A stretch of 37,715 nt of DNA, from NCBI GenBank assembly GCA_031272405.1, contig JAISTW010000016.1:1-37715 (forward strand), written 5' to 3'. Shown here piece after piece: positions 23,957 to 32,186 of the stretch (position 1 is its first letter; each line of letters begins with the position of its first letter). Origin of the DNA: Desulfovibrio sp. (GTDB taxonomy: Bacteria; Desulfobacterota; Desulfovibrionia; Desulfovibrionales; Desulfovibrionaceae). The notes beneath the pieces were generated by a model that was not told where the DNA came from, did not search any database, and saw only the letters and a program-made list of their open reading frames with translations. Position numbers and translations under genes: made by a program.

Positions 23957-25216
23957 TTAAAGGGGAGGCGTTTCGCCGAAGAACGTGGAATTGGCGTTTG
24001 TGATGACGGCAACGCGGGCGTTTGGTTTTTCAGCAAGCCATTTGTCCACAGTTTCCTGAAGACGACCGTACGTCAGGAGGCAATCCGCCAGAGTCGCCGC
24101 CGGAATTTCACTCTGCACGACGACAGTGAATTTTGCGAGAGCGCGGGCAAAGAGAAAAGCCTTGTGCGGTCCGACGACAAAAGGCTTTGTTTTGAAGTCC
24201 GACATCAAAGCCTGCGCGTCAGAAAAGCGGCGTACATACTCATAATACCGTTCGTCCCCCACGCCTTCCTCACATTTGGCCACGAGCAATATTTTTGCGC
24301 CGGCCGCGGCGCACTGCGCCGCTGTGGCCAGTCCCTTCTGCGCCTGATACAGGCAGATGTCCTTCGGTGAGCCTCCACAGGATGCGACGACAATATCATA
24401 AGGGTCGCCGAAAGACATGCCGTAGACTTTCGCGGTTACCCGGGATGCCTCGCTCATGACAAGCGACGGCAGGCCGGCAAATATTGCCACGGGTTGTTTT
24501 GCTTTGTCCAGCACTACATTGACGGCAAAATTTATCCCCGCCAGATCGCCGGCTTCGTTGATATCAAGACGCGCCGGGTTGTTTTCGATATTTCCGATAA
24601 CAGACGCGCTTTCACGCAACAACCGATGATTGGCGGCTATAGCGGCAGCCGAGCCGCAACCGATGATCGCCCCCTTGGCGCCGCCGGTAAAGCCGACAAA
24701 CTGGTGAGCGTCCACCATCCCCAGGACTATTTTCATATCAGCCTGGATATAGTCCGCGTTGATTTCCACAGGGTTGCCGCGGCTGGTGACGCCGACGCGG
24801 AGAACGGGGGAATGAACGGCGTCGTGTGAGACAACGCGGCAGCCATATAAATTTTCGGGCAGAATTTGATTCAGTTGTTCCGCATCCGCAGGCGGGTGTA
24901 AACCGCCCCCCACCACAATACAGACGTCTTTCCCCTCAAGTGAAGGCCAGGTTGCGAACAAGCGGTCAAGAAAAGGGGGGAGAAGCAGTTTGAGGGGGAA
25001 AGGGCGTGTTTTGTCCGGGACGGCAATGGCGACGGAACGTGGGGTTTTTTGATGATTAAAGGCCTGACAGCCCAGGGGGGCGTCCAGGGCGGCCTTTATG
25101 GCATATATGGGATCGTCAAGAGCCGTGGTGGTGTTCGGTTCGAATATGTCGACATGACAGGTGTCCTGTAGCCACAGAGGCAGCGTTTCCCTGCCGTATC
25201 TGAGATGCAGACGCAT
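23957..25216 (-). CDS. LarA-family nickel-pincer racemase homologue
   Basis: A 419-residue LarA/DUF2088 protein. Counting from the chosen start, DKTRPFP places Arg71, GGGLHPP His107, MVDAHQF His171, FTGGAKG Lys181 and AANHRLL His197. As I recall, Lactobacillus LarA uses R75, H108, H174, K184 (thioamide link to the nickel-pincer nucleotide) and H200, so all are present with near-identical spacing. The start (MRLHLRYG) has AAAGGA ~9 bases upstream; a longer frame to 25258 has no such site. It is the first gene behind the sigma-54 promoter. Context suggests racemisation of sulfolactate, (S) to (R), feeding the (R)-specific SuyAB. Lactate or another 2-hydroxyacid is the alternative. LarB/C/E are not in the window. 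Confidence 0.85.
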   Translation of the reverse strand: MRLHLRYGRETLPLWLQDTCHVDIFEPNTTTALDDPIYAIKAALDAPLGCQAFNHQKTPRSVAIAVPDKTRPFPLKLLLPPFLDRLFATWPSLEGKDVCIVVGGGLHPPADAEQLNQILPENLYGCRVVSHDAVHSPVLRVGVTSRGNPVEINADYIQADMKIVLGMVDAHQFVGFTGGAKGAIIGCGSAAAIAANHRLLRESASVIGNIENNPARLDINEAGDLAGINFAVNVVLDKAKQPVAIFAGLPSLVMSEASRVTAKVYGMSFGDPYDIVVASCGGSPKDICLYQAQKGLATAAQCAAAGAKILLVAKCEEGVGDERYYEYVRRFSDAQALMSDFKTKPFVVGPHKAFLFARALAKFTVVVQSEIPAATLADCLLTYGRLQETVDKWLAEKPNARVAVITNANSTFFGETPPL

Positions 25217-25263
25217 TGGTGTTTTCCTTTGGGCAAAGTCCGGTGATTTTCTGTCCAAGAAGG

Positions 25264-25281
25264 TAGCAAGAAATATTCCAA
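25264..25281 (-). promoter_or_regulatory. Sigma-54 (-24/-12) promoter of the sulfonate operon
   Basis: TTGGAATATTTCTTGCTA on the minus strand has the invariant GG and GC exactly 10 bases apart, matching TTGGCAC-N5-TTGCT well. Transcription would start near 25254, ~38 bases above the larA start. A sigma-54 activator gene lies divergently. Confidence 0.82.
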
Positions 25282-25352
25282 TAAAATTTCTAAAAAAATA
25301 ATAATCATTGCAATATAATACAACAAATCAGAGCATAAATGCCTCGCGGTTT

Positions 25353-25389
25353 GTGTCCAAATATGGACACTGTGTCCAAATATGGGCAT
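25353..25389. promoter_or_regulatory. Tandem enhancer sites for sigma-54 activator
   Basis: Two copies of the dyad GTGTCCAAATATGGACAC: site 1 at 25353-25370, and site 2 from 25372 with one arm changed (GGGCAT). They are 19 bp apart, so about two helical turns and on the same face. They lie ~75-110 bp upstream of the -24 element, the normal place for activator binding, and 40-80 bp upstream of the activator gene, so autoregulation is possible. A single TGTCCAA half-site (25252-25258) falls near the predicted transcription start. Confidence 0.78.
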
Positions 25390-25430
25390 AATGGAAACGT
25401 CAGGGAGGTGCTGATGGGGAGGAGCGCGTC

Positions 25431-26993
25431 GTGTCATTGCGTATGGACATAGTCGGCCGCTGCGCGGACGAGGTTGGGAAAAAACTGTTGCGTCAGCTTG
25501 TCACGCAGGCCGGGCGCAAAGCCTTCTTTTTCACGCTTTCCAATCTCATCCAGGAATATTTCGTCTTCGACAGGCTGTGCATCAATCTTTATGACCAGCA
25601 CTCGGAAATGCTGGCCTATTTTACGGCTGCTGAGGGCACGGTGGTCAGCACGCTCTCCCCGGTGCGGCCGGCAGATCCCGCGGGCACGGTGGCAGGGCAC
25701 GTCATCGCCACGCGCAAGCCGGTCATCATCACCGATTTCGCCCGCTATTTCGCAGAATCGTCCGTCCATCCCATAGCAGAGGCCGGGCTCACGGTCACCA
25801 TGGCCTTTCCCCTTGTTCTGGACAACGAGATCATCGCCACGCTGCACTGCTCCTTTGCCAAAAAACCCAAAAATATTTATGAAATAACGGCGTTTTTTCT
25901 GGAGTTGGCGCCCACTGTTGCCATTTGCCTTGGCGCGGTGCTCTCCCTTGAGCGGACCAGTTCGGCGGCCGAACGCCTGTTGCCCAAACTGAGCCTCGAA
26001 GCGGCCGATGATGAAAAAATTGTCTGTTACAGCAAGGCGATGCGCGATGTCATGCGGCGTCTTGACACAGCCGCCGGCGTTGACGCTCCCCTTCTTCTCC
26101 TGGGAGAAACGGGCACGGGGAAAAGCCTCTTGGCCCAGGAGATACACCGCCGCAGCCCGCGCCGGGATCGGGCATTTGTGAGGGTCAACTGCCCCGCCCT
26201 TGCTCCGACGCTTTTTGAGAGCGAACTTTTCGGGCATGTCCGGGGAGCTTTTACGGGCGCCCAGACAAAGCGTGTGGGGCGTTTTGAGCTGGCCGACGGG
26301 GGTGCCCTGTTTCTGGACGAAATAGCGGAACTTACTCCCGAGATGCAGAGCAAATTGCTTCAAGTGCTGGAGGACGGCAGTTTTGAACGGGTAGGGGAGA
26401 GCGTGGCCCTGCGTGTGGACGTGCGCGTCATTGCCGCCACAAACGTGGACGTGGCCAAGGCCATGTCCGAGAACAAACTCCGCTCGGATCTCTTCTACCG
26501 GCTCGCGTTTTTCACCGTTCGGCTGCCGTCGCTGCGGGAGCGCAAGGAAGACATCGCCCCGCTCATAGCCTTGATTTCCGAACAGGCATCCCTCAATCTC
26601 GGCATGCCGCGTCTCGCCTTTTCCGCCGCCTTGTCGCGCCCGCTGCTTCAGCATGACTGGCCCGGAAACGTGCGGGAACTGCGCAACACCATAAGCCGGC
26701 TCGTCATCGCACACGGCCTTGGCGGCAAATTGACGGCGGCTGATGTGGAGGCCGCTTTGGAAGAAAATCGGCTGTATGCCGCGGCCGCTTTCCATGAGGA
26801 TTCTCCGTTAAAAAACGATTCGTCGGTCGGGGAAGGGGATCAAAGTCTCGCCGAAGCCGAGCGTCTTCACATAGTCAGGACGCTTGCCCGGTCCGGCGGC
26901 GTGATTTCCGGTCCCAACGGAGCGGCGGCGCGTCTGGGGCTTCCGCGCAGCACCCTGCGGCACAGGATGCAAAAATTGGGCATACAGCGTTGA
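25431..26993 (+). CDS. Sigma-54-dependent activator (GAF-AAA+-Fis)
   Basis: A 520-residue enhancer-binding protein. Residues ~20-175 form a GAF-type sensor, the AAA+ domain has Walker A GETGTGKS (225-232), the sigma-54 contact loop GAFTGA (272-277), Walker B FLDEIAE (294-300) and the Arg-finger region FYRLAFFTVRLPSLRER. A Fis-type helix-turn-helix closes the protein (AAARLGLPRSTLRHRMQKLG). The start is a GTG with GGGAGGAG about seven bases upstream; an ATG four codons later is possible. It is divergent from the sulfonate operon and presumably binds the tandem dyads at 25353-25389 and opens the sigma-54 promoter when the GAF domain senses a pathway compound. The ligand is unknown. Confidence 0.93.
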   Translation: MSLRMDIVGRCADEVGKKLLRQLVTQAGRKAFFFTLSNLIQEYFVFDRLCINLYDQHSEMLAYFTAAEGTVVSTLSPVRPADPAGTVAGHVIATRKPVIITDFARYFAESSVHPIAEAGLTVTMAFPLVLDNEIIATLHCSFAKKPKNIYEITAFFLELAPTVAICLGAVLSLERTSSAAERLLPKLSLEAADDEKIVCYSKAMRDVMRRLDTAAGVDAPLLLLGETGTGKSLLAQEIHRRSPRRDRAFVRVNCPALAPTLFESELFGHVRGAFTGAQTKRVGRFELADGGALFLDEIAELTPEMQSKLLQVLEDGSFERVGESVALRVDVRVIAATNVDVAKAMSENKLRSDLFYRLAFFTVRLPSLRERKEDIAPLIALISEQASLNLGMPRLAFSAALSRPLLQHDWPGNVRELRNTISRLVIAHGLGGKLTAADVEAALEENRLYAAAAFHEDSPLKNDSSVGEGDQSLAEAERLHIVRTLARSGGVISGPNGAAARLGLPRSTLRHRMQKLGIQR

Positions 26994-27156
26994 CGGGTTT
27001 TTCATCCGGTTATTGAACGGCGCACGAAGAATTTAGGTATTGCAAATCCGACCGGATTCAGGGCATACTTGATTGCGGCAACTTTTTTTGTTCGGAGGCG
27101 TTTTCGCCGGTTGGCGAGACGTCCGGCATGAAACAACATCTGGGCTTGGAATGTAA

Positions 27157-28497
27157 ATGATTGAGCAAATTCAAGAACTTGTCTTTCAGGAAATCCAGCG
27201 CTCCCTCGTCGGCGACGACGCGTCCGAAACGAGCGACAAGACGCCCCTGACGGATGTGGCCATGGCCCGGCAGCCGATTTTCGACGCCAAGAACAATGTT
27301 ATGGGCTATGATCTGCTGTACCGCACCCTCAAGAATACGGAGAGCGCCGACATAAAGAGCGATGCCGTCGCCACGGCCCGCATTATAGCAGGCGGGTACA
27401 AAAGCGCCAGACAGGGACTGCGCCCTTCGCAGAAACTGTTCATAAAATTTTCCACCACCATGATTGAAACACAGGTGATCATGCTACTGCCGAAGGAACA
27501 GTGCGTCTTGTCCATCCTCCGGGGCACGGCGCCGACGCCCGGCGTTGTGGAAGCGCTCGGGGCGGTCAGAAAGGCCGGTTACAAAATCGCGCTGGAAGAC
27601 TACAGAGGCCAGGATGAACAGAATTCCTTTCTGTCCCTGGCGGACATCGTCAAAATCGACGTTCTTTCCTGTGATCCCGAAGATGTGCGGAAAGCTGTCG
27701 ACATGGCGCGGGATCGCCGCTGTGTCCTGCTCGCGGAAAAGGTGGAGGATTTCAAAACGCGGGATCAATGCCTTGACATGGGTTTCGCCATGTTTCAGGG
27801 ATTTTTCTTCAGCAAGCCCGAATTATTGAGGCACAAGGCACCGACAAGCTCCCAGGTGGAGCGCATGCACATTTTCTCCCTGCTCAGCGAGAAGCCTGTC
27901 AATGTGGAAGCCCTGAGCAACGCCATTCTGCACATGCCGCTTCTTACCGCCGGCCTGCTGGCCTTTGTCAATTCGACGCATTTTTCCTTTGACAAGGAGA
28001 TAAAGAACGTGCTGACGGCCTTGCGCCTTATGGGACACGTCACCTTTTCCCAGTGGCTGTGCGTCAACGTCCTGGGGGGCCTTGACGACAGTCCGGCGGC
28101 TTTTGAAATGTCGTTCCTCGCTTCACAGCGGGCGAAATTTCTGGAAAGTCTTGGGGAAACGGCGCGCGCCGCCGGGCATTTGCCCTCCGGCGTGGAACCG
28201 CAGGAACTTTTTTTGACGGGTCTGTTTTCGTTGCTGGAGAGCATCCTCAAAACGCCGTTGACGACCATTCTGGAAGGCGTACCGATGAATCCAAGCGTGC
28301 TGGACGCCCTGCTCGGCAAGGAAAGCTCCTATTCTGTCTGGCTCAATATGCTGGAGCACTATTTGCGCGGCGAATGGGACGAAGCCATTGATCTGGCCGA
28401 GAGCCTGGGGCTGAGCGAAGCGGATTTGTCCGCGGCCTGGACTATGGCTCTGGGCTGGAGTTCGGATTTCTTCTCCCGCGCCGGCGGTTTTTGCTGA
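27157..28497 (+). CDS. EAL-HDOD signalling protein, degenerate EAL
   Basis: A 446-residue protein with a divergent EAL domain (residues ~34-235: ARQPIFDAKNNVMGYDLLYRT, YKIALEDYRG, IVKIDVL, LLAEKVED) followed by an HDOD domain (~240-440: NVEALSNAILHMPLLTAGLLAFVN, VLTALRLMGHVTFSQWL). The EAL signature reads DLL and several metal ligands are changed, so cyclic-di-GMP hydrolysis is unlikely; proteins of this YuxH/CdgJ type usually act as binding or regulatory factors. The start ATG overlaps the stop of a tiny 10-codon frame (27128-27160), which could be a leader peptide. The ribosome site is weak (TTGGA). It is followed 21 bases later by hypF but has no obvious functional tie. Confidence 0.85.
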   Translation: MIEQIQELVFQEIQRSLVGDDASETSDKTPLTDVAMARQPIFDAKNNVMGYDLLYRTLKNTESADIKSDAVATARIIAGGYKSARQGLRPSQKLFIKFSTTMIETQVIMLLPKEQCVLSILRGTAPTPGVVEALGAVRKAGYKIALEDYRGQDEQNSFLSLADIVKIDVLSCDPEDVRKAVDMARDRRCVLLAEKVEDFKTRDQCLDMGFAMFQGFFFSKPELLRHKAPTSSQVERMHIFSLLSEKPVNVEALSNAILHMPLLTAGLLAFVNSTHFSFDKEIKNVLTALRLMGHVTFSQWLCVNVLGGLDDSPAAFEMSFLASQRAKFLESLGETARAAGHLPSGVEPQELFLTGLFSLLESILKTPLTTILEGVPMNPSVLDALLGKESSYSVWLNMLEHYLRGEWDEAIDLAESLGLSEADLSAAWTMALGWSSDFFSRAGGFC

Positions 28498-28518
28498 CGT
28501 TTCCCCGACGGTGCGCGG

Positions 28519-30906
28519 ATGGTTGATTCGTCGCGAATCATACGTCGTTCTTTCACTGTCGAAGGTCAGGTGCAGGGCGTCGGCTTTCGGCCTTTTGTTT
28601 ACAGGCTGGCCGACGAGGAGGGGCTGACCGGCTTTGTGGGCAATACCTCCGAAGGCGTGCGCATTGAAGTGCAGGGCGGGGCCGCCGGGGCGGAGCGCTT
28701 TGAAAAACGCCTGTTGACCCAGCATCCTCCCCTGGCCCGCATCGTGAGCCTGAGCAGTCGCGATGTGCCCCCGGAGGTCAGGGAGACGGCCTTTGTCATC
28801 CGCCGGAGCCGCGGACAGGCCGGACACAATGTTCTGGTCAGTCCCGATGTGGGCATCTGCGCCGACTGTCGGCAGGACATGCGCGACCCGGCGAATCCCC
28901 GTTTCGCCTATCCCTTCGCCAACTGCGCCAATTGCGGCCCGCGCTACAGCATTACCCGGGCCATCCCCTATGACAGAGCCTCCACTACCATGGCCTGCTT
29001 TCCTCTCTGTCCCGACTGTGCCGCCGAATATGACAATCCCGCCGACAGGCGCTTTCACGCCCAGCCTATCGCCTGCCCTGTTTGTGGACCGCGTTTGTGG
29101 TTTGTGCCAGGCGGAAGTCCCGAGAGCCTTCCGGACGGGGAAAATGGGAACAACGCCCTCGGCCGCGCCTGCCGCGTTCTGTTGGAAGGCGGAATTTTGG
29201 CCCTCAAGGGCCTTGGCGGCTTTCAACTGGCTTGCGACGCGCGGCGGGAGATCAGCGTGCGGGAACTCAGACGCCGCAAATTCCGGCCACACAAACCTCT
29301 GGCTCTGATGGTGGCCGACGTGGAGGCGGCCCGCGCTCTGTGTCTGCTTGGCCCGGAACACGAAGCCCTGCTGCAAAGTCCGGAAAATCCCGTGGTGCTC
29401 TGCCCGCGCCTGCCCTGGAACGAGGATGCTCCGCTCTGCCGCGAACTGGCCCCGGACACGGAAAATCTGGGATTGATGCTGCCGTACACGCCGCTCCATG
29501 TGGCGCTTTTCGACGCCCTTTCCGCGCTTGCTCCGTTGCCTCCGGCGTTGGTGATGACTTCCGCCAATCCGCGCGGGGAGCCGCTTTGCCTGACCAACCG
29601 CGAGGCGTTGGCCCGTCTCGCGGGCATGGCGGACGCTTTCCTCCTGCACGACAGGGACATTCTTACCCGGGTTGACGACAGTGTGATTTCCCTTGTTTGC
29701 GCGCCGGACGAAAAGGCTCTCCAACCACTGTTTTTCCGCAGAGCCCGGGGCTATGTTCCACGTCCGGTTTTTCTGCCGTCCAGAGGGCCCAATGTGCTGG
29801 GGGCCGGGGCCGAACTCAAGAGCACAATGTGTCTCACCCATGGAGACAAGGCTTTCGTGGGGCAGCACATCGGCGATTTGGAAAATCCCGCCACACTGCG
29901 TTTTTACGAGGAGGTTGTCGCGCGTCTGGAAAACCTGCTGGAAATCCGTCCCCAGGCTCTTGTGTGTGACCTGCATCCGGATTTTCTGGCCTCGCGTTAC
30001 GCCCACGAGCGAGCCGCGGCGGACGGGTTGCCTCTCTGGGAGCTTCAGCACCACGCCGCCCACGCCGCCGCCGTGCTCGCCGAGAACGGCTGGCATGAGC
30101 CAGCCCTTGCCCTGTGTCTCGATGGCGCGGGCCTGGGTGACGACGGCCTCATCTGGGGCGGGGAACTTATTTTGATGGATATAGGCGGCGCTTTCTGGCG
30201 GCGCGTCGGCTCCCTGTCTCCTTTTCCCCTGCCCGGCGGCGAGGCCGCCATACGGGAACCCTGGCGTTGCGCGGCAGCCCTGCGCGCCCAATGCGGGAGC
30301 AGTGACGCGGACTTTCCCGGCGCGGCTTCCCGAACCGGGGAGCGGACGCGCGCCGAACGGGCCGTGCGGGAAATGTTGGCCGCGAATGTCAACTGTCCGT
30401 TAACGTCGAGTTGCGGCCGGCTTTTTGACGCCGTGTCCGCCCAACTGGGACTTTGCCAGACCACAAGCTACGAGGGACAGGCGGCCGTGCGGTTGGAGGC
30501 CGCCGCCGTCAGACGGCCCACGGGATGTCTGGACGCGCCGCGCTGGGATGTTCAGCCCGGCGAGCGCGACGGCCTGCTTGTTCTGGACTGCGCCCGCCTT
30601 TTCGCCGATGTGCTTGAAGCCCAGCGAGCTGGAGATTGTGTGGAGGATATAGCCGCCCGTTTTCACGTATCCCTGGCCTGGGGCTTCGCCGAAATGGCCT
30701 ATCTGGCTGCGTCTCGACTGAATGTCCGCAAGGTGGGGCTGTCCGGCGGCGTCATGCAGAACGGCATTATGGCCGCTCTGTTGCCGCGTTGCCTGAAAAG
30801 TTTCGGTCTGGAGCCGCTGACGCATCATGAACTGCCCCCCGGCGACGGCGGGCTTTCCCTGGGGCAGGCCGTGTGGGGTCGCGCCTTGCTGCGCAATGGA
30901 AACTGA
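28519..30906 (+). CDS. hypF: Carbamoyltransferase HypF
   Basis: At 795 residues this is full length. Domains in order: acylphosphatase (~8-100, VEGQVQGVGFRPFVY), two zinc fingers (CADC...CANC and CPDC...CPVC, ~110-190), a YrdC-like domain (~200-390, LKGLGGFQLACDA...SANPRGEPL) and the Kae1/TobZ-like C-terminal part with HHAAHAAAVLAENG and LSGGVMQNGIM. HypF uses carbamoyl phosphate and ATP to carbamoylate the HypE C-terminal cysteine, the source of the cyanide ligands of [NiFe]-hydrogenase. Other hyp genes are not nearby. The ribosome site is weak. The 3' end overlaps the pseudouridine synthase gene by 11 bases. Confidence 0.96.
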   Translation: MVDSSRIIRRSFTVEGQVQGVGFRPFVYRLADEEGLTGFVGNTSEGVRIEVQGGAAGAERFEKRLLTQHPPLARIVSLSSRDVPPEVRETAFVIRRSRGQAGHNVLVSPDVGICADCRQDMRDPANPRFAYPFANCANCGPRYSITRAIPYDRASTTMACFPLCPDCAAEYDNPADRRFHAQPIACPVCGPRLWFVPGGSPESLPDGENGNNALGRACRVLLEGGILALKGLGGFQLACDARREISVRELRRRKFRPHKPLALMVADVEAARALCLLGPEHEALLQSPENPVVLCPRLPWNEDAPLCRELAPDTENLGLMLPYTPLHVALFDALSALAPLPPALVMTSANPRGEPLCLTNREALARLAGMADAFLLHDRDILTRVDDSVISLVCAPDEKALQPLFFRRARGYVPRPVFLPSRGPNVLGAGAELKSTMCLTHGDKAFVGQHIGDLENPATLRFYEEVVARLENLLEIRPQALVCDLHPDFLASRYAHERAAADGLPLWELQHHAAHAAAVLAENGWHEPALALCLDGAGLGDDGLIWGGELILMDIGGAFWRRVGSLSPFPLPGGEAAIREPWRCAAALRAQCGSSDADFPGAASRTGERTRAERAVREMLAANVNCPLTSSCGRLFDAVSAQLGLCQTTSYEGQAAVRLEAAAVRRPTGCLDAPRWDVQPGERDGLLVLDCARLFADVLEAQRAGDCVEDIAARFHVSLAWGFAEMAYLAASRLNVRKVGLSGGVMQNGIMAALLPRCLKSFGLEPLTHHELPPGDGGLSLGQAVWGRALLRNGN

Positions 30907-31900
30907 GAAGAGGAATTTCCGCCCCAACGCTCTGGTTGTGGACAGGACGGAAAGCGGCATGAAACTTCTGCGCTTTTTGGAACGCAGGCTTTCTCTGCCC
31001 CTGGTCATGTTGCACCGCTGGCTGCGCACCGGCCAGGTCCGGCTGAACGGCGGGCGGGTTGGAGCGTTCACAAGGGTAAACAGCGATGATGTCGTCCGTC
31101 TGCCCCCCTTTGCCTCGAATATGACGGATATGGCGGACTCGGATGGAGCCGGGGAGCGGGGCGACGTCCGTCCTCCTCCTGAGTTGACCGGGCATCCCCC
31201 CGACGTTCCCGGAGATTTTTCGTACCTGTCGTGCATCGGCCGCGCGGGGGACATCTGGGCGCTGTACAAGCCGCCGGGTTTGCCGACGCACGGCGGCTCC
31301 AGGCACAGGGACAGTCTGGCCGCGCGGCTGAAAGCGCGCTACGCGGGCTTGCCCTTTGTCCCGACGCCGGCGCATCGGCTGGACAAGAACACTTCCGGGA
31401 CGCTTCTTGTCGCGGCATCTTACTTCGCCCTGCAACAGCTGCACAGCGCCCTGCGCGAGCGCCGCGTCGTCAAGGAGTATCTTGCCTGGGCGGCCGGCAA
31501 CCGTCCCTTTAGCGGCGTCCGTCTGTTGCGCCATTATCTGCGCAAGGAGGAAAACGCCGGTTTCGAAAAAATGCGCGTCTTGACCGAACAGGCAGGGGAA
31601 CAGGACAAAAACGTCTTGTCCCGCGAGGCACTTTGTCTTGTCAGATATGTGCGGAGCGCGCCGGATGCCGACTTGCTGCAGATACGTCTGCTGACGGGCC
31701 GTACCCATCAGATACGGGCGCAATTGGCGGCTTGCGGATATCCTCTGTTGGGCGACGTCAAATACGGCGGCGGAAAAGGCCCCATGCGCCTGCACGCCCT
31801 GCGGGTGATTGTGCCCGCCGTCGCCGGATTTGTTTGCCCGCCGCCCTGGCGCGGCAAGCACGCCATCCCCGATTTGTCCGAAGTCATGCCGATTTTTTAG
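30896..31900 (+). CDS. RluA-family pseudouridine synthase
   Basis: A 334-residue protein with an N-terminal S4-like RNA-binding part (KLLRFLERRL...WLRTGQVRLNGGRV), a ~50-residue acidic/proline-rich linker, then the catalytic RluA domain. The domain shows WALYKPPGLPTHGG, the catalytic Asp in AHRLDKNTSGTLLVA, LRERRVVKEYLA, and RLLTGRTHQIRAQLAACGYPLLGDVKYG. The layout fits RluC/RluD-type enzymes that modify 23S rRNA uridines; which position cannot be told. The start (METEKRNF) lies inside the last codons of hypF, so translation is coupled. An in-frame upstream Met at 30827 would lie deep in hypF and is not favoured. A GC-rich hairpin follows. Confidence 0.9.
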   Translation: METEKRNFRPNALVVDRTESGMKLLRFLERRLSLPLVMLHRWLRTGQVRLNGGRVGAFTRVNSDDVVRLPPFASNMTDMADSDGAGERGDVRPPPELTGHPPDVPGDFSYLSCIGRAGDIWALYKPPGLPTHGGSRHRDSLAARLKARYAGLPFVPTPAHRLDKNTSGTLLVAASYFALQQLHSALRERRVVKEYLAWAAGNRPFSGVRLLRHYLRKEENAGFEKMRVLTEQAGEQDKNVLSREALCLVRYVRSAPDADLLQIRLLTGRTHQIRAQLAACGYPLLGDVKYGGGKGPMRLHALRVIVPAVAGFVCPPPWRGKHAIPDLSEVMPIF

Positions 31901-31926
31901 AATATCCACTGAAAATACTGACCGGA

Positions 31927-31959
31927 GGCGGGGGAAACCTCCAAATACATGCCCCCGCC
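31927..31959 (+). terminator. Hairpin after the hypF-rluA unit
   Basis: GGCGGGGG pairs with CCCCCGCC (8 bp) over a 17-base loop, 26 bases past the stop, followed by gccaaaatatttt rather than a pure U-tract. An alternative GGAGG/CCTCC hairpin (31924-31942) is mutually exclusive with it. It probably ends the plus-strand unit. Confidence 0.45.
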
Positions 31960-32025
31960 GCCAAAATATTTTCTGGATTTGGCTTCCAGCTTCGAGGCAT
32001 TGATTTATTTATCAGTCAGGGACAT

Positions 32026-32064
32026 TGGGGGCACCTCCTTGCTTGCAAATCTCCTGTGCCCCCA
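32026..32064. repeat. Intergenic inverted repeat
   Basis: TGGGGGCAC and GTGCCCCCA form a perfect 9-bp stem with a 21-base loop in the gap between two convergent genes. No U-tract on either strand. The rest of the 31901-32186 gap holds no gene that I can support. Confidence 0.45.
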
Positions 32065-32129
32065 TGCTTGCCCCTAAACCAAGACCGTTGCACAAAGCCG
32101 GTCTTTAATCGCAAAGAGCAAATATGTCA

Positions 32130-32169
32130 ACATACTCCCACCCATACCACAGCGTGAGCGGGAGTATGT
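32130..32169 (-). terminator. Terminator-like hairpin after VIT-VWA gene
   Basis: ACATACTCCC and GGGAGTATGT form a perfect 10-bp stem with a 20-base loop that contains a weaker inner pairing, 17 bases past the stop. On the minus strand it is followed by tgacatatttgctctttg, only moderately U-rich. Confidence 0.45.
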
Positions 32170-32186
32170 TATGCACCATTCAACCC

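Noticed and set aside
28123..30291. 722-codon minus-strand frame
   Set aside because: It lies antisense to hypF, whose domains and zinc fingers are unmistakable; the antisense product is low-complexity and domain-free.
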